Source: Pluralibacter sp. (GTDB lineage: Bacteria; Pseudomonadota; Gammaproteobacteria; Enterobacterales; Enterobacteriaceae). From it: a stretch of 33,072 nucleotides of DNA. Positions 10,124 through 18,536 of this stretch are shown piece by piece; position 1 is the stretch's first letter, and every line of letters starts with the position of its first letter. Position numbers and translations under genes: made by a program. A model generated the notes under the pieces. The model did not search any database and was not told the origin of the DNA. It worked only from the letters and a program-made list of their open reading frames with translations. Location of the stretch: NCBI RefSeq assembly GCF_019237635.1, contig NZ_JAFAGS010000034.1, positions 1 to 33,072 on the forward strand. Direction: 5' to 3'.

Positions 10124-10262
10124 AGCGAACCTCAAATATTGTCGAAAGTGTAAGACAGTTGACTACTATCGCAATGTCACACTGCGATAACAACCCATAA
10201 ACAGCCTGAATGTCCAGCACGGTATGCTGAAACACCGTCTGTGCGACCGGTTTCTTGTTCAT
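10116..10262 (-). CDS. yqgB: Small protein YqgB
   Basis: This 48-residue frame begins MNKKPVAQ and contains YGLLSQ and AIVVNC, matching E. coli YqgB as I recall it (43 residues). Its function is not established. It is immediately upstream of speA, as in E. coli, but its last codons run into speA: the yqgB stop (10116-10118) lies downstream of the speA ATG (10121-10123), an 8-base overlap. The C-terminal extension (IFEVRYV) creates this overlap. Arrangement and size suggest either a leader peptide tuning speA translation or a small conserved protein. A longer frame from 10313 exists, but the conserved part begins here. Confidence 0.7.
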   Translation of the reverse strand: MNKKPVAQTVFQHTVLDIQAVYGLLSQCDIAIVVNCLTLSTIFEVRYV

Positions 10263-10776
10263 ATGATTGTAAAACACGTACCCGGGGTTTGTATGACTGC
10301 CCGGAGAAACCACGAGAAAACCCCTTTATAAAAAGGAGAGCCCTTGTCCAGTCCTCACAGCGCCGTACCGGCCCTGGAATCCTGAGTAGCGCCGAGATGG
10401 GTATAACTTCGGCAGATTTGAATAGCAGAAATGCAGGTAATGGGGGACAAATGCACGCCAGAACGGCGCGACAGATTCAGCGAAAAAAGACGGTTCATTA
10501 TCTCGTATCACCTCCACGCCAGCCTCCTGAGACCAGCGACAAGCCAAAGCTAAAAGTCCACTGCTTAACCCGGCTGGAAGTGGCGTCACGATAACCTCTA
10601 TCGTGCGCTTTTTTGATGAGCCGCGCGCGGCGTTTTATACCGATTCAGGCGCAAAAATGCAAAATAAAAATGTGTAAAAAATGTCTCTGTCAGGAAATAT
10701 TTCCATTAGCCGCTAATCGCTCTGTGCGACCCGGATCAAAAAAAACTGGAAATCGGGTGAATATCTGCCCTAAAAT
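10263..10776. other. speA-metK spacer with two doubtful small frames
   Basis: The spacer between yqgB and metK is about 650 bases and has no confidently recognised gene. One minus-strand frame (10326-10589, 87 residues) and one overlapping plus-strand frame (ATG at 10397, stop 10594, 65 residues, ending KVHCLTRLEVASR) are of the size of the small genes annotated here in E. coli as yqgD and yqgC. I could not confirm either from sequence memory. The plus-strand frame ends inside the stem of an intrinsic terminator, so a plus-strand transcript is plausible, coding or not. Promoters for yqgB-speA (minus) and metK (plus) must also lie here. Confidence 0.35.
10587..10614 (+). terminator. Intrinsic terminator on the metK-sense strand, before metK
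   Basis: CACGATA (10587-10593) pairs with TATCGTG (10599-10605), and CGC plus six T residues (10609-10614) follow. It faces plus-strand transcription that must start further left, antisense to or beyond the yqgB/speA leader. No recognised gene feeds it, which points to a small RNA or small coding transcript. Confidence 0.65.
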
Positions 10777-10808
10777 AGCCGTCCAGATGTTAATCCATCT
10801 ATACTGAT
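10777..10808 (+). promoter_or_regulatory. MetJ box array of metK
   Basis: Three adjacent 8-mers resemble the AGACGTCT met box: AGCCGTCC (10777-10784), AGATGTTA (10785-10792) and ATCCATCT (10793-10800). A weaker fourth, ATACTGAT, follows. A -10-like TATACT (10800-10805) overlaps the array. MetJ with S-adenosylmethionine represses metK in enterics, and the array lies about 110 bases before the start codon, so repression by the gene's own product is expected. Confidence 0.75.
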
Positions 10809-10918
10809 TAACACTCAGACTTCTTGTGGCTTATACGATATGCCATCGAGGATTATCCCGTTAATGGCCTTACCACGCGATAGTTTGAGCTCCCCGTATT
10901 CATTCAGGTGAAATAAAC

Positions 10919-12073
10919 ATGGCAAAACACCTCTTTACGTCCGAGTCCGTATCTGAAGGGCATCCTGACAAAATTGCTGACCAAATCTCCGACGCCGTTC
11001 TGGATGCAATCCTGGAACAGGATCCGAAAGCGCGCGTCGCGTGTGAAACCTATGTCAAAACCGGCATGGTGCTGGTCGGCGGCGAAATCACGACCAGCGC
11101 GTGGGTCGATATCGAAGAGATCACCCGCAACACGGTTCGCGAAATTGGCTATGTGCATTCCGATATGGGCTTTGATGCCAACTCCTGCGCCGTACTGAGC
11201 GCGATTGGCAAGCAGTCTCCGGATATCAACCAGGGCGTCGACCGCGCTGACCCGCTGGAGCAGGGCGCAGGCGATCAGGGCCTGATGTTCGGCTACGCGA
11301 CCAACGAAACCGACGTGCTGATGCCAGCACCGGTGACTTATGCGCACCGTCTGGTGCAGCGCCAGGCTGAAGTGCGTAAAAACGGCACCCTGCCGTGGCT
11401 GCGCCCGGATGCGAAAAGCCAGGTCACCTTCCAGTATGACGACGGCAAAATCGTCGGTATCGACGCGGTGGTACTGTCTACCCAGCACGCTGAAGATATC
11501 GACCAGAAATCCCTGCAAGAAGCGGTGATGGAAGAGATTATCAAGCCGGTTCTGCCGACCGAGTGGCTGAGCAGCGCCACCAAATTCTTCATCAACCCGA
11601 CCGGACGTTTCGTCATCGGCGGCCCGATGGGCGACTGCGGTCTGACCGGTCGTAAAATTATCGTTGATACCTACGGCGGTATGGCACGTCACGGCGGCGG
11701 CGCGTTCTCAGGTAAAGATCCCTCCAAAGTTGACCGTTCTGCGGCGTACGCGGCACGTTATGTGGCGAAAAACATCGTTGCGGCGGGCCTGGCTGACCGT
11801 TGTGAGATTCAGGTTTCCTACGCTATCGGCGTTGCTGAACCGACCTCCATCATGGTGGAAACCTTTGGTACCGAGAAAGTGCCGGGCGAGCAGTTGATTG
11901 GGCTGGTCCGCGAGTTCTTCGACCTGCGTCCGTACGGTCTTATCCAGATGCTGGATCTGCTGCACCCGATCTACAAAGAAACCGCAGCATACGGTCACTT
12001 TGGTCGCGAACATTTCCCATGGGAAAAAACCGACAAAGCCGCCCTGCTGCGTGATGCGGCCGGTCTGAAATAA
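10919..12073 (+). CDS. metK: S-adenosylmethionine synthetase
   Basis: MetK makes S-adenosylmethionine from methionine and ATP; it is essential and works as a cytoplasmic tetramer. The 384-residue product equals the E. coli enzyme. The signature GHPDK is at residues 14-18, the hexapeptide GAGDQG is near 120, and the P-loop-like GGGAFSGKD is near 260. The ATG follows a short spacer after the purine-rich GGTGAAATAA. It is the only gene in this part on the plus strand and is MetJ-regulated. Its downstream neighbour is unusual: in E. coli galP follows, whereas here an element-like junction and cyuA follow. Confidence 0.97.
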   Translation: MAKHLFTSESVSEGHPDKIADQISDAVLDAILEQDPKARVACETYVKTGMVLVGGEITTSAWVDIEEITRNTVREIGYVHSDMGFDANSCAVLSAIGKQSPDINQGVDRADPLEQGAGDQGLMFGYATNETDVLMPAPVTYAHRLVQRQAEVRKNGTLPWLRPDAKSQVTFQYDDGKIVGIDAVVLSTQHAEDIDQKSLQEAVMEEIIKPVLPTEWLSSATKFFINPTGRFVIGGPMGDCGLTGRKIIVDTYGGMARHGGGAFSGKDPSKVDRSAAYAARYVAKNIVAAGLADRCEIQVSYAIGVAEPTSIMVETFGTEKVPGEQLIGLVREFFDLRPYGLIQMLDLLHPIYKETAAYGHFGREHFPWEKTDKAALLRDAAGLK

Positions 12074-12125
12074 GCCCTCGCGTTACCTTCTGAAAGGCCA
12101 GCATTCGCTGTAATGCCACTCAGTT

Positions 12126-12161
12126 AAGCAAAATAATGAATTTTTATTCATTATTTTGCTT
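12126..12161. terminator. metK intrinsic terminator
   Basis: AAGCAAAATAATGAA (12126-12140) and its perfect complement (12147-12161) form a 15-bp stem around a six-base loop about 50 bases after metK. The stem is AT-rich with T runs on both sides, so it could stop transcription from either direction and would insulate metK from the junction to the right. Confidence 0.7.
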
Positions 12162-12270
12162 TAAAGACCACCCTTTGAAGAAAGAGTGGAACCGTTCCGT
12201 TCACTTTTCCTCCTCAGCTTCCTGTCAATTTCTCTGCGGTGAACGTGTCAAAGGCGCTCGCCGTGTATGA

Positions 12271-12314
12271 ACCGGTCACATGGGTTACAGAGCTGACCGG
12301 TCACATAGGTGACA
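12271..12314 (+). repeat. Tandem copies of a 19-bp motif, insertion-sequence end-like
   Basis: ACCGGTCACATGGGTTACA (12271-12289) and ACCGGTCACATAGGTGACA (12296-12314) match at 17 of 19 positions with a 25-base period. Repeated blocks of this sort are transposase binding sites at the ends of some insertion sequences (IS21-like and some others). No transposase gene is adjacent. A weak, gapped third copy may lie at 12606-12624. Confidence 0.55.
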
Positions 12315-12547
12315 CTTTTTGATTTAATCGGCCCGGATTATACGATGATTTCGTCTGTCGTACCGGGCACGGGTGTTGAGTCCCCGCTGAAATCGGCGAA
12401 CCGGAGACCGGATGACAAGGGCTGGACGCCAGGGAAGGCGGCCAGAGGCGACATGAGACAGGACGTCGAATGGAGCCGACCGCAGGCAGAGGGTCGGGAG
12501 GTGAGCGTAGTGCGAAGCACCGATTTCGCTGCGGGGCCACGGGGATT

Positions 12548-12574
12548 GACAAGGGGCCGTGGTGGCCCCTTGTC
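12548..12574. repeat. Perfect 11-bp stem hairpin in the junction block
   Basis: GACAAGGGGCC (12548-12558) pairs with GGCCCCTTGTC (12564-12574) around GTGGT. There is no T tract, so it is not a classical terminator. It is the strongest local structure of the GC-rich block and supports an RNA- or DNA-structure role. Confidence 0.6.
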
Positions 12575-12679
12575 CCGTTCACAGGATGTGAAGTGACAGA
12601 ATCAACAGGTCATACAGTGAACGGAATGACCCGCAGTGCTTAACTGACAAATATTACGGCAACCCGGGGTTTATCACGT

Positions 12680-13990
12680 TTATGACGCCTTCTTCGCCAT
12701 AATGTCGATGATCTGCCGGTCGGTCTGCTGCATGGCGTTGCAGGCCAGCGCGCAGAGGTTCGATACCGAGTCTTCAACATCGTGCGCCACGATGCCCTCA
12801 TCTCCCGTTACCGCCGTGTTGTCCAGCGCCATCAGCACCGCTTTCCAGGCCGACGACGCGCTGGTGGAGACTTTCATCGCGCAGCTGTTGGAAGCCCCAT
12901 CGCAGATAATCCCGCTGACATCGCCAATCATACTGCTGATGGCTTTCGCCAACGTATCGTAATGCCCGTCCACCAGCCAACTCATCCCTGCCGCAGCCCC
13001 CATTGACGCCGTGGTCGCCGCACAAAGTGCGGACAGCCGCGGCAGCTGGGCATGGATATAGATGGCGCTCAGGTGGGACAGCATCAGCGCTCTGGCAAGC
13101 CGCTCATCCCCGGCATGGAAATGCTCAGCCACCACGACCACTGGCATCGTGGCCGCAATCCCCTGATTCCCTGACCCTGAGTTGCTCATCGCCGGAAGCG
13201 AAGCGCCGCCCATACGCGCATCCGACGCAGCCGCAGTACGAATCACGATTTCCGAGGAGAGATCGTAGGTCATCAGCCCGCGTTCACACTGTTTTTCCAG
13301 CGTTGCGCCGATGTGTAGCCCCCACTTGCCCAGCAGGCCTTCGCGAGACAGCGCATCGTTCAGCTTTGCCGCATCGAGGATAAAACGGATCTCCTCGAAC
13401 GGAACATGCTCAATAAAATTGAGAATGTCGGCAAGCGAAGTCTGCGCCATCACCGCCAGCGGATCGTTATCCTCCTGCGTATTTGCCGCGTCATCACGGG
13501 AGAACAGCGTCTCCCCCTGCTTTTCGATGGCGACAACACGGGTGTGACCGCCGGCAATGGTAGTACTCGCCCAGCGCTCGCCGCGCCAGACCTTCGCACG
13601 GGAATACAGAAGCTCGTCGCAGGGTTCCTGAACTCTGATGCATACCTTCCCTTCCGCCAGCATATGTTTCGCCTGCGCGATGGCCTCCGGCGATGCCTGC
13701 TTAAGCACCTCCAGCCCGGCCGCCGGGTCGCCGCCCAGCGCCCCCAGCGCGGCGGCGACAGGCAGCCCTACCATGCCGGTTCCCGGCACGGTGACCCCCA
13801 TCCCATTTTTCATCAGATTAGGGGAAACCCAGGCTTCAATGCGTTCAACCTCGCCGTCCAGTTGAGCGGCCGCCACGGCGCTCGCCAGCGCCAGTGAAAC
13901 AGGCTCCGTGCAACCCAGCGCAGGTTTCACTTCCTCCTGCACAGCGCGGATAAACTTTTTCCATAACGGAGAACATTCAGGGTTTAACAT
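12680..13990 (-). CDS. cyuA: L-cysteine desulfidase CyuA
   Basis: CyuA (YhaM, UPF0597/serine dehydratase alpha-like family) breaks L-cysteine into pyruvate, ammonia and sulfide, mainly anaerobically; family members carry an iron-sulfur cluster. The product is 436 residues when started at [10 protein letters not shown], the E. coli length. Visible features are PALGCTEP (Cys27), NSGSGNQG, and cysteines near 323, 363 and 370, which with Cys27 are candidate cluster ligands. A GTG five codons upstream is open but lies too close to the only good Shine-Dalgarno (GAAGG). It is second in the cyuP-cyuA operon, 43 bases after cyuP. Its 3' side faces the rearranged junction with metK. Confidence 0.93.
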   Translation of the reverse strand: MLNPECSPLWKKFIRAVQEEVKPALGCTEPVSLALASAVAAAQLDGEVERIEAWVSPNLMKNGMGVTVPGTGMVGLPVAAALGALGGDPAAGLEVLKQASPEAIAQAKHMLAEGKVCIRVQEPCDELLYSRAKVWRGERWASTTIAGGHTRVVAIEKQGETLFSRDDAANTQEDNDPLAVMAQTSLADILNFIEHVPFEEIRFILDAAKLNDALSREGLLGKWGLHIGATLEKQCERGLMTYDLSSEIVIRTAAASDARMGGASLPAMSNSGSGNQGIAATMPVVVVAEHFHAGDERLARALMLSHLSAIYIHAQLPRLSALCAATTASMGAAAGMSWLVDGHYDTLAKAISSMIGDVSGIICDGASNSCAMKVSTSASSAWKAVLMALDNTAVTGDEGIVAHDVEDSVSNLCALACNAMQQTDRQIIDIMAKKAS

Positions 13991-14033
13991 ACAATCAACC
14001 TTCACTCTTACTCAGGGAACAGACTTTCCCGCA

Positions 14034-15365
14034 TCAGGAAAATGCGAGAAACGGCGATACGCACAGCAGCAGACCGGTGATGATGATTACCATCAGCGAG
14101 ACACCTTTGTACTTGTGCAGCGCAGGCACCTTGTAGACCAGCCAGGCCGGAATCAGGCAACCCACCATGCCAAAAATAGGACTGCAAATAGAGGTGAAGC
14201 TCAGCACCGGGGCGTTAAGCACGATGGCGCTCCAGGCGAGCAGGATGGCAAATACCATGATCCCGCGCTGAACGTGCTTTTCACTGATCCGGTCCGCCGG
14301 AAATTTACGGCGCAGCAGGTTCATCACAATGCCCTGGGTCGCTTCACGGAAACCGAGGTACACGCCGAAGAAGGCGGTCATCACGGCAAAAATATTTAAA
14401 ATAACGCTGACGACTTTCACCCACCCGGCGCCGTCGCCGCTGATAAACTGCGCCGCGATAGCCAGCGCGGAGATATTCTGCTCGTAGGCTTTAACCGCCT
14501 CGTCGTGGCCCATCGCCAGGGTAAATGACACCGCGTAGAAAAAGACCGTCACGAACAGAATGGCAAAGGCAATATTCATCGCCCGCAGCGCCTTATAACG
14601 CGCCACTTCCGGTGATTTTTCACGGGAGCGGTAGGAAATCACCATCGGGCTTAGGGTCTGGATAAACAGAATCGACGTCAGGGTAAAGGGGAGCGTAATA
14701 ATCGCGTTTTTGATAAGCAGCCCCATCGGCGGCAATGTACCTGCGTTGTACAGATGCCACAGACCAACCATCGACACGCCGAGCGCCGCCACGACCAACA
14801 GTTTGGTTAACACCATCCCGGTGGAGATTTTGAACAGCAGTTTCTCTCCACGCGACGAAATAGCGACCAGGATGCAGATCAGCACCAGGCCGTAGAACGG
14901 GCTGTCGGAAAGCAGGCCTTCGGTCACGCCAAAGGTGTGTAGATAGGAGGCGCTGTCGTTGGTGATCGCCGTGGAATAAACAAACATCCAGATAACCAGC
15001 ATCACGAAATAGAGCGCGCCTAACAGTATCCCCCAGTTTTTACCCAGATAACCGCTAATCACGCTCGGGTAATCTTTGCATTCCGGGGATTCCGCAAGCG
15101 TATTAATAAATAAGCGCTGGAATAAATACATCGCCGGGTAGCCAATAATGGAAGAGAGTAAGAATACCCACAGTCCCATTAATCCAACCTGTACTGGTAA
15201 AAAAACAATGCCCGCGCCGATAGCCATCCCGATACTCATGATGACCCAACCGGTATCGGTACTATCGAATTTAATCGCTTCCTTCCATTCGCTCTCTGTC
15301 ATATTTGCCCGACGTCCGGGCGCAATACCATCCACAACGACGCTAGTATTTGTAGCCGTTTCCAT
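14034..15365 (-). CDS. cyuP: L-cysteine (HAAAP-family) transporter CyuP
   Basis: CyuP (YhaO) is an inner-membrane amino-acid:proton symporter of the hydroxy/aromatic amino acid permease family, which supplies cysteine to CyuA. The 443-residue product equals E. coli YhaO and shows about 11 hydrophobic segments, beginning with VIMSIGMAIGAGIVFLP after a roughly 45-residue cytoplasmic N-terminus. I chose METATNTSVV; the frame opens another 49 codons upstream, but that part is not conserved. It leads the cyuPA operon. In E. coli the activator DecR (YbaO) responds to cysteine; its gene is not in this window. A CRP-like site lies about 215 bases upstream. Confidence 0.92.
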   Translation of the reverse strand: METATNTSVVVDGIAPGRRANMTESEWKEAIKFDSTDTGWVIMSIGMAIGAGIVFLPVQVGLMGLWVFLLSSIIGYPAMYLFQRLFINTLAESPECKDYPSVISGYLGKNWGILLGALYFVMLVIWMFVYSTAITNDSASYLHTFGVTEGLLSDSPFYGLVLICILVAISSRGEKLLFKISTGMVLTKLLVVAALGVSMVGLWHLYNAGTLPPMGLLIKNAIITLPFTLTSILFIQTLSPMVISYRSREKSPEVARYKALRAMNIAFAILFVTVFFYAVSFTLAMGHDEAVKAYEQNISALAIAAQFISGDGAGWVKVVSVILNIFAVMTAFFGVYLGFREATQGIVMNLLRRKFPADRISEKHVQRGIMVFAILLAWSAIVLNAPVLSFTSICSPIFGMVGCLIPAWLVYKVPALHKYKGVSLMVIIITGLLLCVSPFLAFS

Positions 15366-15578
15366 AAAGATCTCGCTTGTAGGTAGAGGTTTTATTATTT
15401 TTTCGAACCGCGTCAGGGCGATGCGCGGTGCGTAGTGCAGGCGAGTTATTGGAATGGAGAAATCATACTCGTGAGGACGGAGAAAAAAATCGCCATTATG
15501 ATAAGAATTCACTTATATCAGGGAAAAATTTTCACAATCAGGATGAAATTTAGAAAAGTATTCTATCAATATCGTATG

Positions 15579-15594
15579 TGAGAGGTGGATCACA
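15579..15594. promoter_or_regulatory. Possible CRP site upstream of cyuPA
   Basis: TGAGA, six bases, TCACA matches the CRP consensus at 9 of 10 conserved positions with correct spacing. It is about 215 bases before the cyuP start and near the end of the preceding gene. Catabolite control of cysteine degradation would be sensible, but a site this far upstream needs proof. Confidence 0.4.
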
Positions 15595-15616
15595 TGGCAG
15601 AATTTCGGGCAAAAAA

Positions 15617-15643
15617 ATACCCCGGCCGTGATGACCGGGGTAT
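15617..15643 (-). terminator. Terminator of the Spy-like gene
   Basis: ATACCCCGG (15617-15625) and CCGGGGTAT (15635-15643) form a 9-bp stem. On the minus strand a run of seven T residues (15611-15617) follows. It lies 12 bases after the stop codon, so the gene is transcriptionally separate from cyuPA. Confidence 0.85.
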
Positions 15644-15655
15644 TCACCGTCATGC

Positions 15656-16060
15656 TTAGTTCGTGGCGGCCTGAATCAGATCGTCGCGAACCTGCTTACG
15701 CTGTTCCGGCGTCAACACCTGGTTGACGTCGAAGTAGTATTTCACACGGTAGTAACGAACCTGCTGATCCACTTTGCTAAACGCAGCCAGCTGATCTTTC
15801 ACCGCTTTCTCGTTCCATTTACCCGACTGGATAACGTCAATCAGCGCGCCGTCTTTGACGTCTTTCATGGAAACCTGCTCAACGCTTTTCGCCATCTGAT
15901 CGTGCAGGCTTTTGATTTTGGTTACCTGCTCGTTGCTCAGCTTCAGGTGCTGAACAATCGGATCCTGTGAAGGCGCTGGCGCCACATCAGCCGCCTGAGC
16001 AGCCATGGAGAAGCCAGCAACGGACAGCGCCAGCACAGCAACACGAGTCATTTTTTTCAT
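15656..16060 (-). CDS. Spy/CpxP-like periplasmic LTxxQ protein
   Basis: This 134-residue product has a clear Sec signal peptide (MKKMTRVAVLALSVAG, cleavage after AQA near residue 22). The mature part is helical and charged, with LSNEQ near residue 40 and LTPEQ near the C-terminus. LTxxQ-type motifs are the hallmark of Spy and CpxP, ATP-independent periplasmic chaperones and stress sensors. It is not close enough to Spy, CpxP or ZraP for a name. I chose the second of two adjacent ATGs, seven bases after AGGA; the first is one codon upstream. It has its own terminator and sits alone between tdcE and cyuP, where E. coli has tdcF and tdcG. A link to amino-acid catabolism is not evident. Confidence 0.7.
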   Translation of the reverse strand: MKKMTRVAVLALSVAGFSMAAQAADVAPAPSQDPIVQHLKLSNEQVTKIKSLHDQMAKSVEQVSMKDVKDGALIDVIQSGKWNEKAVKDQLAAFSKVDQQVRYYRVKYYFDVNQVLTPEQRKQVRDDLIQAATN

Positions 16061-16185
16061 CATTTCATCCTGTAGAGAGCTTGCCAAAAGACAGCGCATT
16101 ATTTTTCACCCTGTCGTGAATGTATGTAATGAATTATTTATACATTTTTGTATTTAATGCCAGTTGCGACGAGAAAATAAATGTT

Positions 16186-16208
16186 CAGGCCGCCGGAACG
16201 GCGGCCTG
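16186..16208 (-). terminator. tdc operon terminator after tdcE
   Basis: CAGGCCGCCG (16186-16195) and CGGCGGCCTG (16199-16208) form a perfect 10-bp stem with a three-base loop, 14 bases past tdcE. An AT-rich tract with scattered T runs follows on the minus strand. It marks the end of a tdc operon that stops at tdcE. Confidence 0.75.
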
Positions 16209-16221
16209 GAAAGGGACGAAA

Positions 16222-18516
16222 TTACAACGACTGGGTGAAGGTACGGGAAATAACGTCCTGCTGTTGCTCGCGCGTCAATGCATTGAAGCGCACCGCATAA
16301 CCAGAAACGCGAATCGTCAGATTCGGATATTTCTCAGGATGCTCAATCGCATCCAGCAGCATATCGCGGTTCATCACGTTGACGTTGAGATGCTGACCGC
16401 CCTCGATGGCCTCCTCATGGTGGAAATAACCGTCAAGCAGCCCCACCAGATTGGTTTTCCGCGCGCCGTCCTCTTTGCCCAGCGCCGCCGGCACAATCGA
16501 GAAGGTGTAGGAAATCCCGTCTTTTGCGTAAGCAAACGGCAGTTTCGCCACCGAGGTCAGCGAAGCCACTGCCCCTTTGCGATCGCGTCCGTGCATCGGG
16601 TTAGCCCCCGGCGCAAACGGCATTCCCGCCCGGCGGCCATCCGGCGTGTTGCCGGTTTTCTGGCCGTACACCACGTTGGAGGTGATGGTCAGGATCGACT
16701 GCGTCGGTACCGCGTTGCGGTAGGTTGGCAGCGCGCTAATCTTACGCATAAAGCGTTCGACCAGATCGCAGGCGATGCTGTCCACGCGCTCATCGTTGTT
16801 GCCATACTGCGGGTAGTCGCCTTCGATGACGAAATCGACCGCCAGTCCGTCAGGGTCGCGCACCGGTTTCACTTTCGCGTACTTAATCGCCGAGAGCGAA
16901 TCCACCGCGACCGACAGCCCGGCGATACCGCAGGCCATGGTGCGGTGAACGTCGCGGTCATGCAGCGCCATCAGCGAGGCTTCGTAGCTGTACTTATCGT
17001 GCATATAGTGGATAAGATTCAGCGCGCTGATGTACTGCACCGCCAGCCAGTCCATAAAGTGATCCAGGCTATCCATCACCGTGGCGTAGTCCAACACCTC
17101 ATCCATGAGCGGCGCGGTTTTCGGCCCGACCTGAATTTTCAGCTTCTCATCCACCCCGCCGTTGATCGCGTACAGCAGCGTCTTCGCGAGGTTGGCGCGG
17201 GCGCCGAAGAACTGCATCTGCTTGCCGATGACCATCGGGCTGACGCAGCAGGCGATGGCGTAATCATCGCTGTTGAAATCCGCACGCATGAGATCGTCGT
17301 TTTCGTACTGCAACGAGGAGGTCTCAATCGACATCTGCGCGGCATACTTTTTAAAGGCGATCGGCAGCGCGTCCGACCAGAGAATCGTCAGGTTTGGCTC
17401 TGGCGCGGGTCCCATCGTATGCAGCGTATGCAGGTAGCGGAACGAACTCTTCGTCACCAGCGTGCGGCCATCCAGCCCCATCCCGCCAATAACCTCCGTT
17501 GCCCAGATAGGATCGCCGGAGAACAGGGAATCAAACTCCGGCGTACGCAGGAAGCGCACCATACGGATCTTCATGATGAAGTGGTCGATAAGCTCCTGGG
17601 CCTGGGTTTCGTTCAGGCGCCCGGCGCGTATATCGCGCTCAATATAGATATCGAGGAACGACGCCGTACGGCCAAGCGACATCGCGCCGCCGTTTTGCGA
17701 TTTCACCGCCGCCAGATAGGCGAAGTACAGCCACTGGATAGCCTCCTGAGCGTTCTGCGCCGGACGGGAGATATCACAACCGTAGCTTGCCGCCATCTGC
17801 TGGATCTCCAGCAGCGCGCGGCGGTGTTCCGCCAGCTCTTCACGCAGACGAAGGGTCGCCTCCAGATCTTCACCGCGCTCCAGCCGGGATTGCAGGTCGG
17901 CAAACTGCAGCTCGCGCTCGCGTACCAGCCAGGTAATCCCGTACAGCGCCACACGACGATAATCGCCGATGATGCGCCCGCGCCCGTAGCCGTCCGGTAA
18001 ACCGGTGAGCACCCCGGATTTACGGCAGCGCAGCATATCCGGCGAATAAACGTCGAAGACCCCCTGGTTATGGGTTTTGCGCAGATGGGTAAACAGGAAT
18101 TCAAACTGCGGGTCCATCTCGCGGCCGTAGGCGTCGAACGAGCTTTTAATCATGTTGATGCCGCCAAACGGATGCAGCGCGCGCTTGAGCGGTTTATCCG
18201 TTTGCAGACCGACAATGGTTTCTAAGCGCTTATCAATATAGCCCGGCGCATGCGCGACGATACTGGTCGCGACGTTGGTGTCGAAATCCACTGGCGCGTG
18301 AGTGGCGTTTTCAATGCGGATCCCCTCCATGACGCTTTCCCACAGCGCGGTGGTCGCGGGCGTGGCGTCTGCCAGGAAGCTTTCATCGCCTTCGTACGGG
18401 GTGTAGTTATTCTGAATAAAATCCCGAACGTTAATTTCGCTTTTCCACGCCGAACCGTTAAATCCCTGCCAAGCGTCGGTATACAGCATATCGCTGGTAT
18501 CGATATTTACCTTCAT
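16222..18516 (-). CDS. tdcE: 2-ketobutyrate formate-lyase / pyruvate formate-lyase TdcE
   Basis: TdcE is an oxygen-sensitive glycyl-radical enzyme that converts 2-ketobutyrate and CoA to propionyl-CoA and formate, and also accepts pyruvate. The 764-residue length equals E. coli TdcE. The catalytic cysteine pair is in IACCVSPM at residues 423-424, and the radical glycine is in RVSGYAVR at 739, 25 residues from the end as in PflB. Activation needs a PflA-type radical SAM enzyme, not encoded here. It is 20 bases after tdcD and last in the operon. The N-terminus MKVNIDTSD separates it from PflB. The 626-residue open frame opposite it is an artefact of codon bias. Confidence 0.96.
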   Translation of the reverse strand: MKVNIDTSDMLYTDAWQGFNGSAWKSEINVRDFIQNNYTPYEGDESFLADATPATTALWESVMEGIRIENATHAPVDFDTNVATSIVAHAPGYIDKRLETIVGLQTDKPLKRALHPFGGINMIKSSFDAYGREMDPQFEFLFTHLRKTHNQGVFDVYSPDMLRCRKSGVLTGLPDGYGRGRIIGDYRRVALYGITWLVRERELQFADLQSRLERGEDLEATLRLREELAEHRRALLEIQQMAASYGCDISRPAQNAQEAIQWLYFAYLAAVKSQNGGAMSLGRTASFLDIYIERDIRAGRLNETQAQELIDHFIMKIRMVRFLRTPEFDSLFSGDPIWATEVIGGMGLDGRTLVTKSSFRYLHTLHTMGPAPEPNLTILWSDALPIAFKKYAAQMSIETSSLQYENDDLMRADFNSDDYAIACCVSPMVIGKQMQFFGARANLAKTLLYAINGGVDEKLKIQVGPKTAPLMDEVLDYATVMDSLDHFMDWLAVQYISALNLIHYMHDKYSYEASLMALHDRDVHRTMACGIAGLSVAVDSLSAIKYAKVKPVRDPDGLAVDFVIEGDYPQYGNNDERVDSIACDLVERFMRKISALPTYRNAVPTQSILTITSNVVYGQKTGNTPDGRRAGMPFAPGANPMHGRDRKGAVASLTSVAKLPFAYAKDGISYTFSIVPAALGKEDGARKTNLVGLLDGYFHHEEAIEGGQHLNVNVMNRDMLLDAIEHPEKYPNLTIRVSGYAVRFNALTREQQQDVISRTFTQSL

Positions 18517-18536
18517 GAAAATAGTCTCTCTGTAAA

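Larger units (their letters stand above)
12195..12626. mobile_element. Putative degenerate mobile element at the metK-cyuA junction
   Basis: TTCCGTTCACT (12195-12205) and its exact inverse (12616-12626) bracket about 410 bases that hold no recognisable gene. Inside are a 25-bp-period direct repeat at the left, then a GC-rich block (about 12350-12600) with strong self-complementarity. Frames open on both strands in the block, but they do not resemble known proteins and probably reflect composition. The segment sits exactly where gene order departs from E. coli. A remnant of an insertion sequence or a non-autonomous element is the simplest reading, but the ends are not proven and no target-site duplication was identified. 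Confidence 0.4.

Noticed and set aside
12309-12596. Overlapping open frames on both strands in the junction block
   Set aside because: Basic, low-complexity products with no recognisable domain, and a GC-rich structured region that opens frames by chance. They are kept only as part of the putative element.
12330-12600. Group II intron or retron as the explanation of the GC-rich block
   Set aside because: No domain V-like sequence, no reverse transcriptase frame and no intron boundary motif could be seen.
15577-15594. CRP site read as TGTGA and TCACA with an eight-base gap
   Set aside because: That spacing is wrong for CRP. Shifting to TGAGA-N6-TCACA gives the correct spacing, so only that version is listed, at low confidence.
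16120-18000. 626-residue plus-strand open frame opposite tdcE
   Set aside because: It is antisense to a full-length, well-conserved glycyl-radical enzyme, has no family resemblance and no ribosome-binding site, and arises from the codon bias of tdcE.
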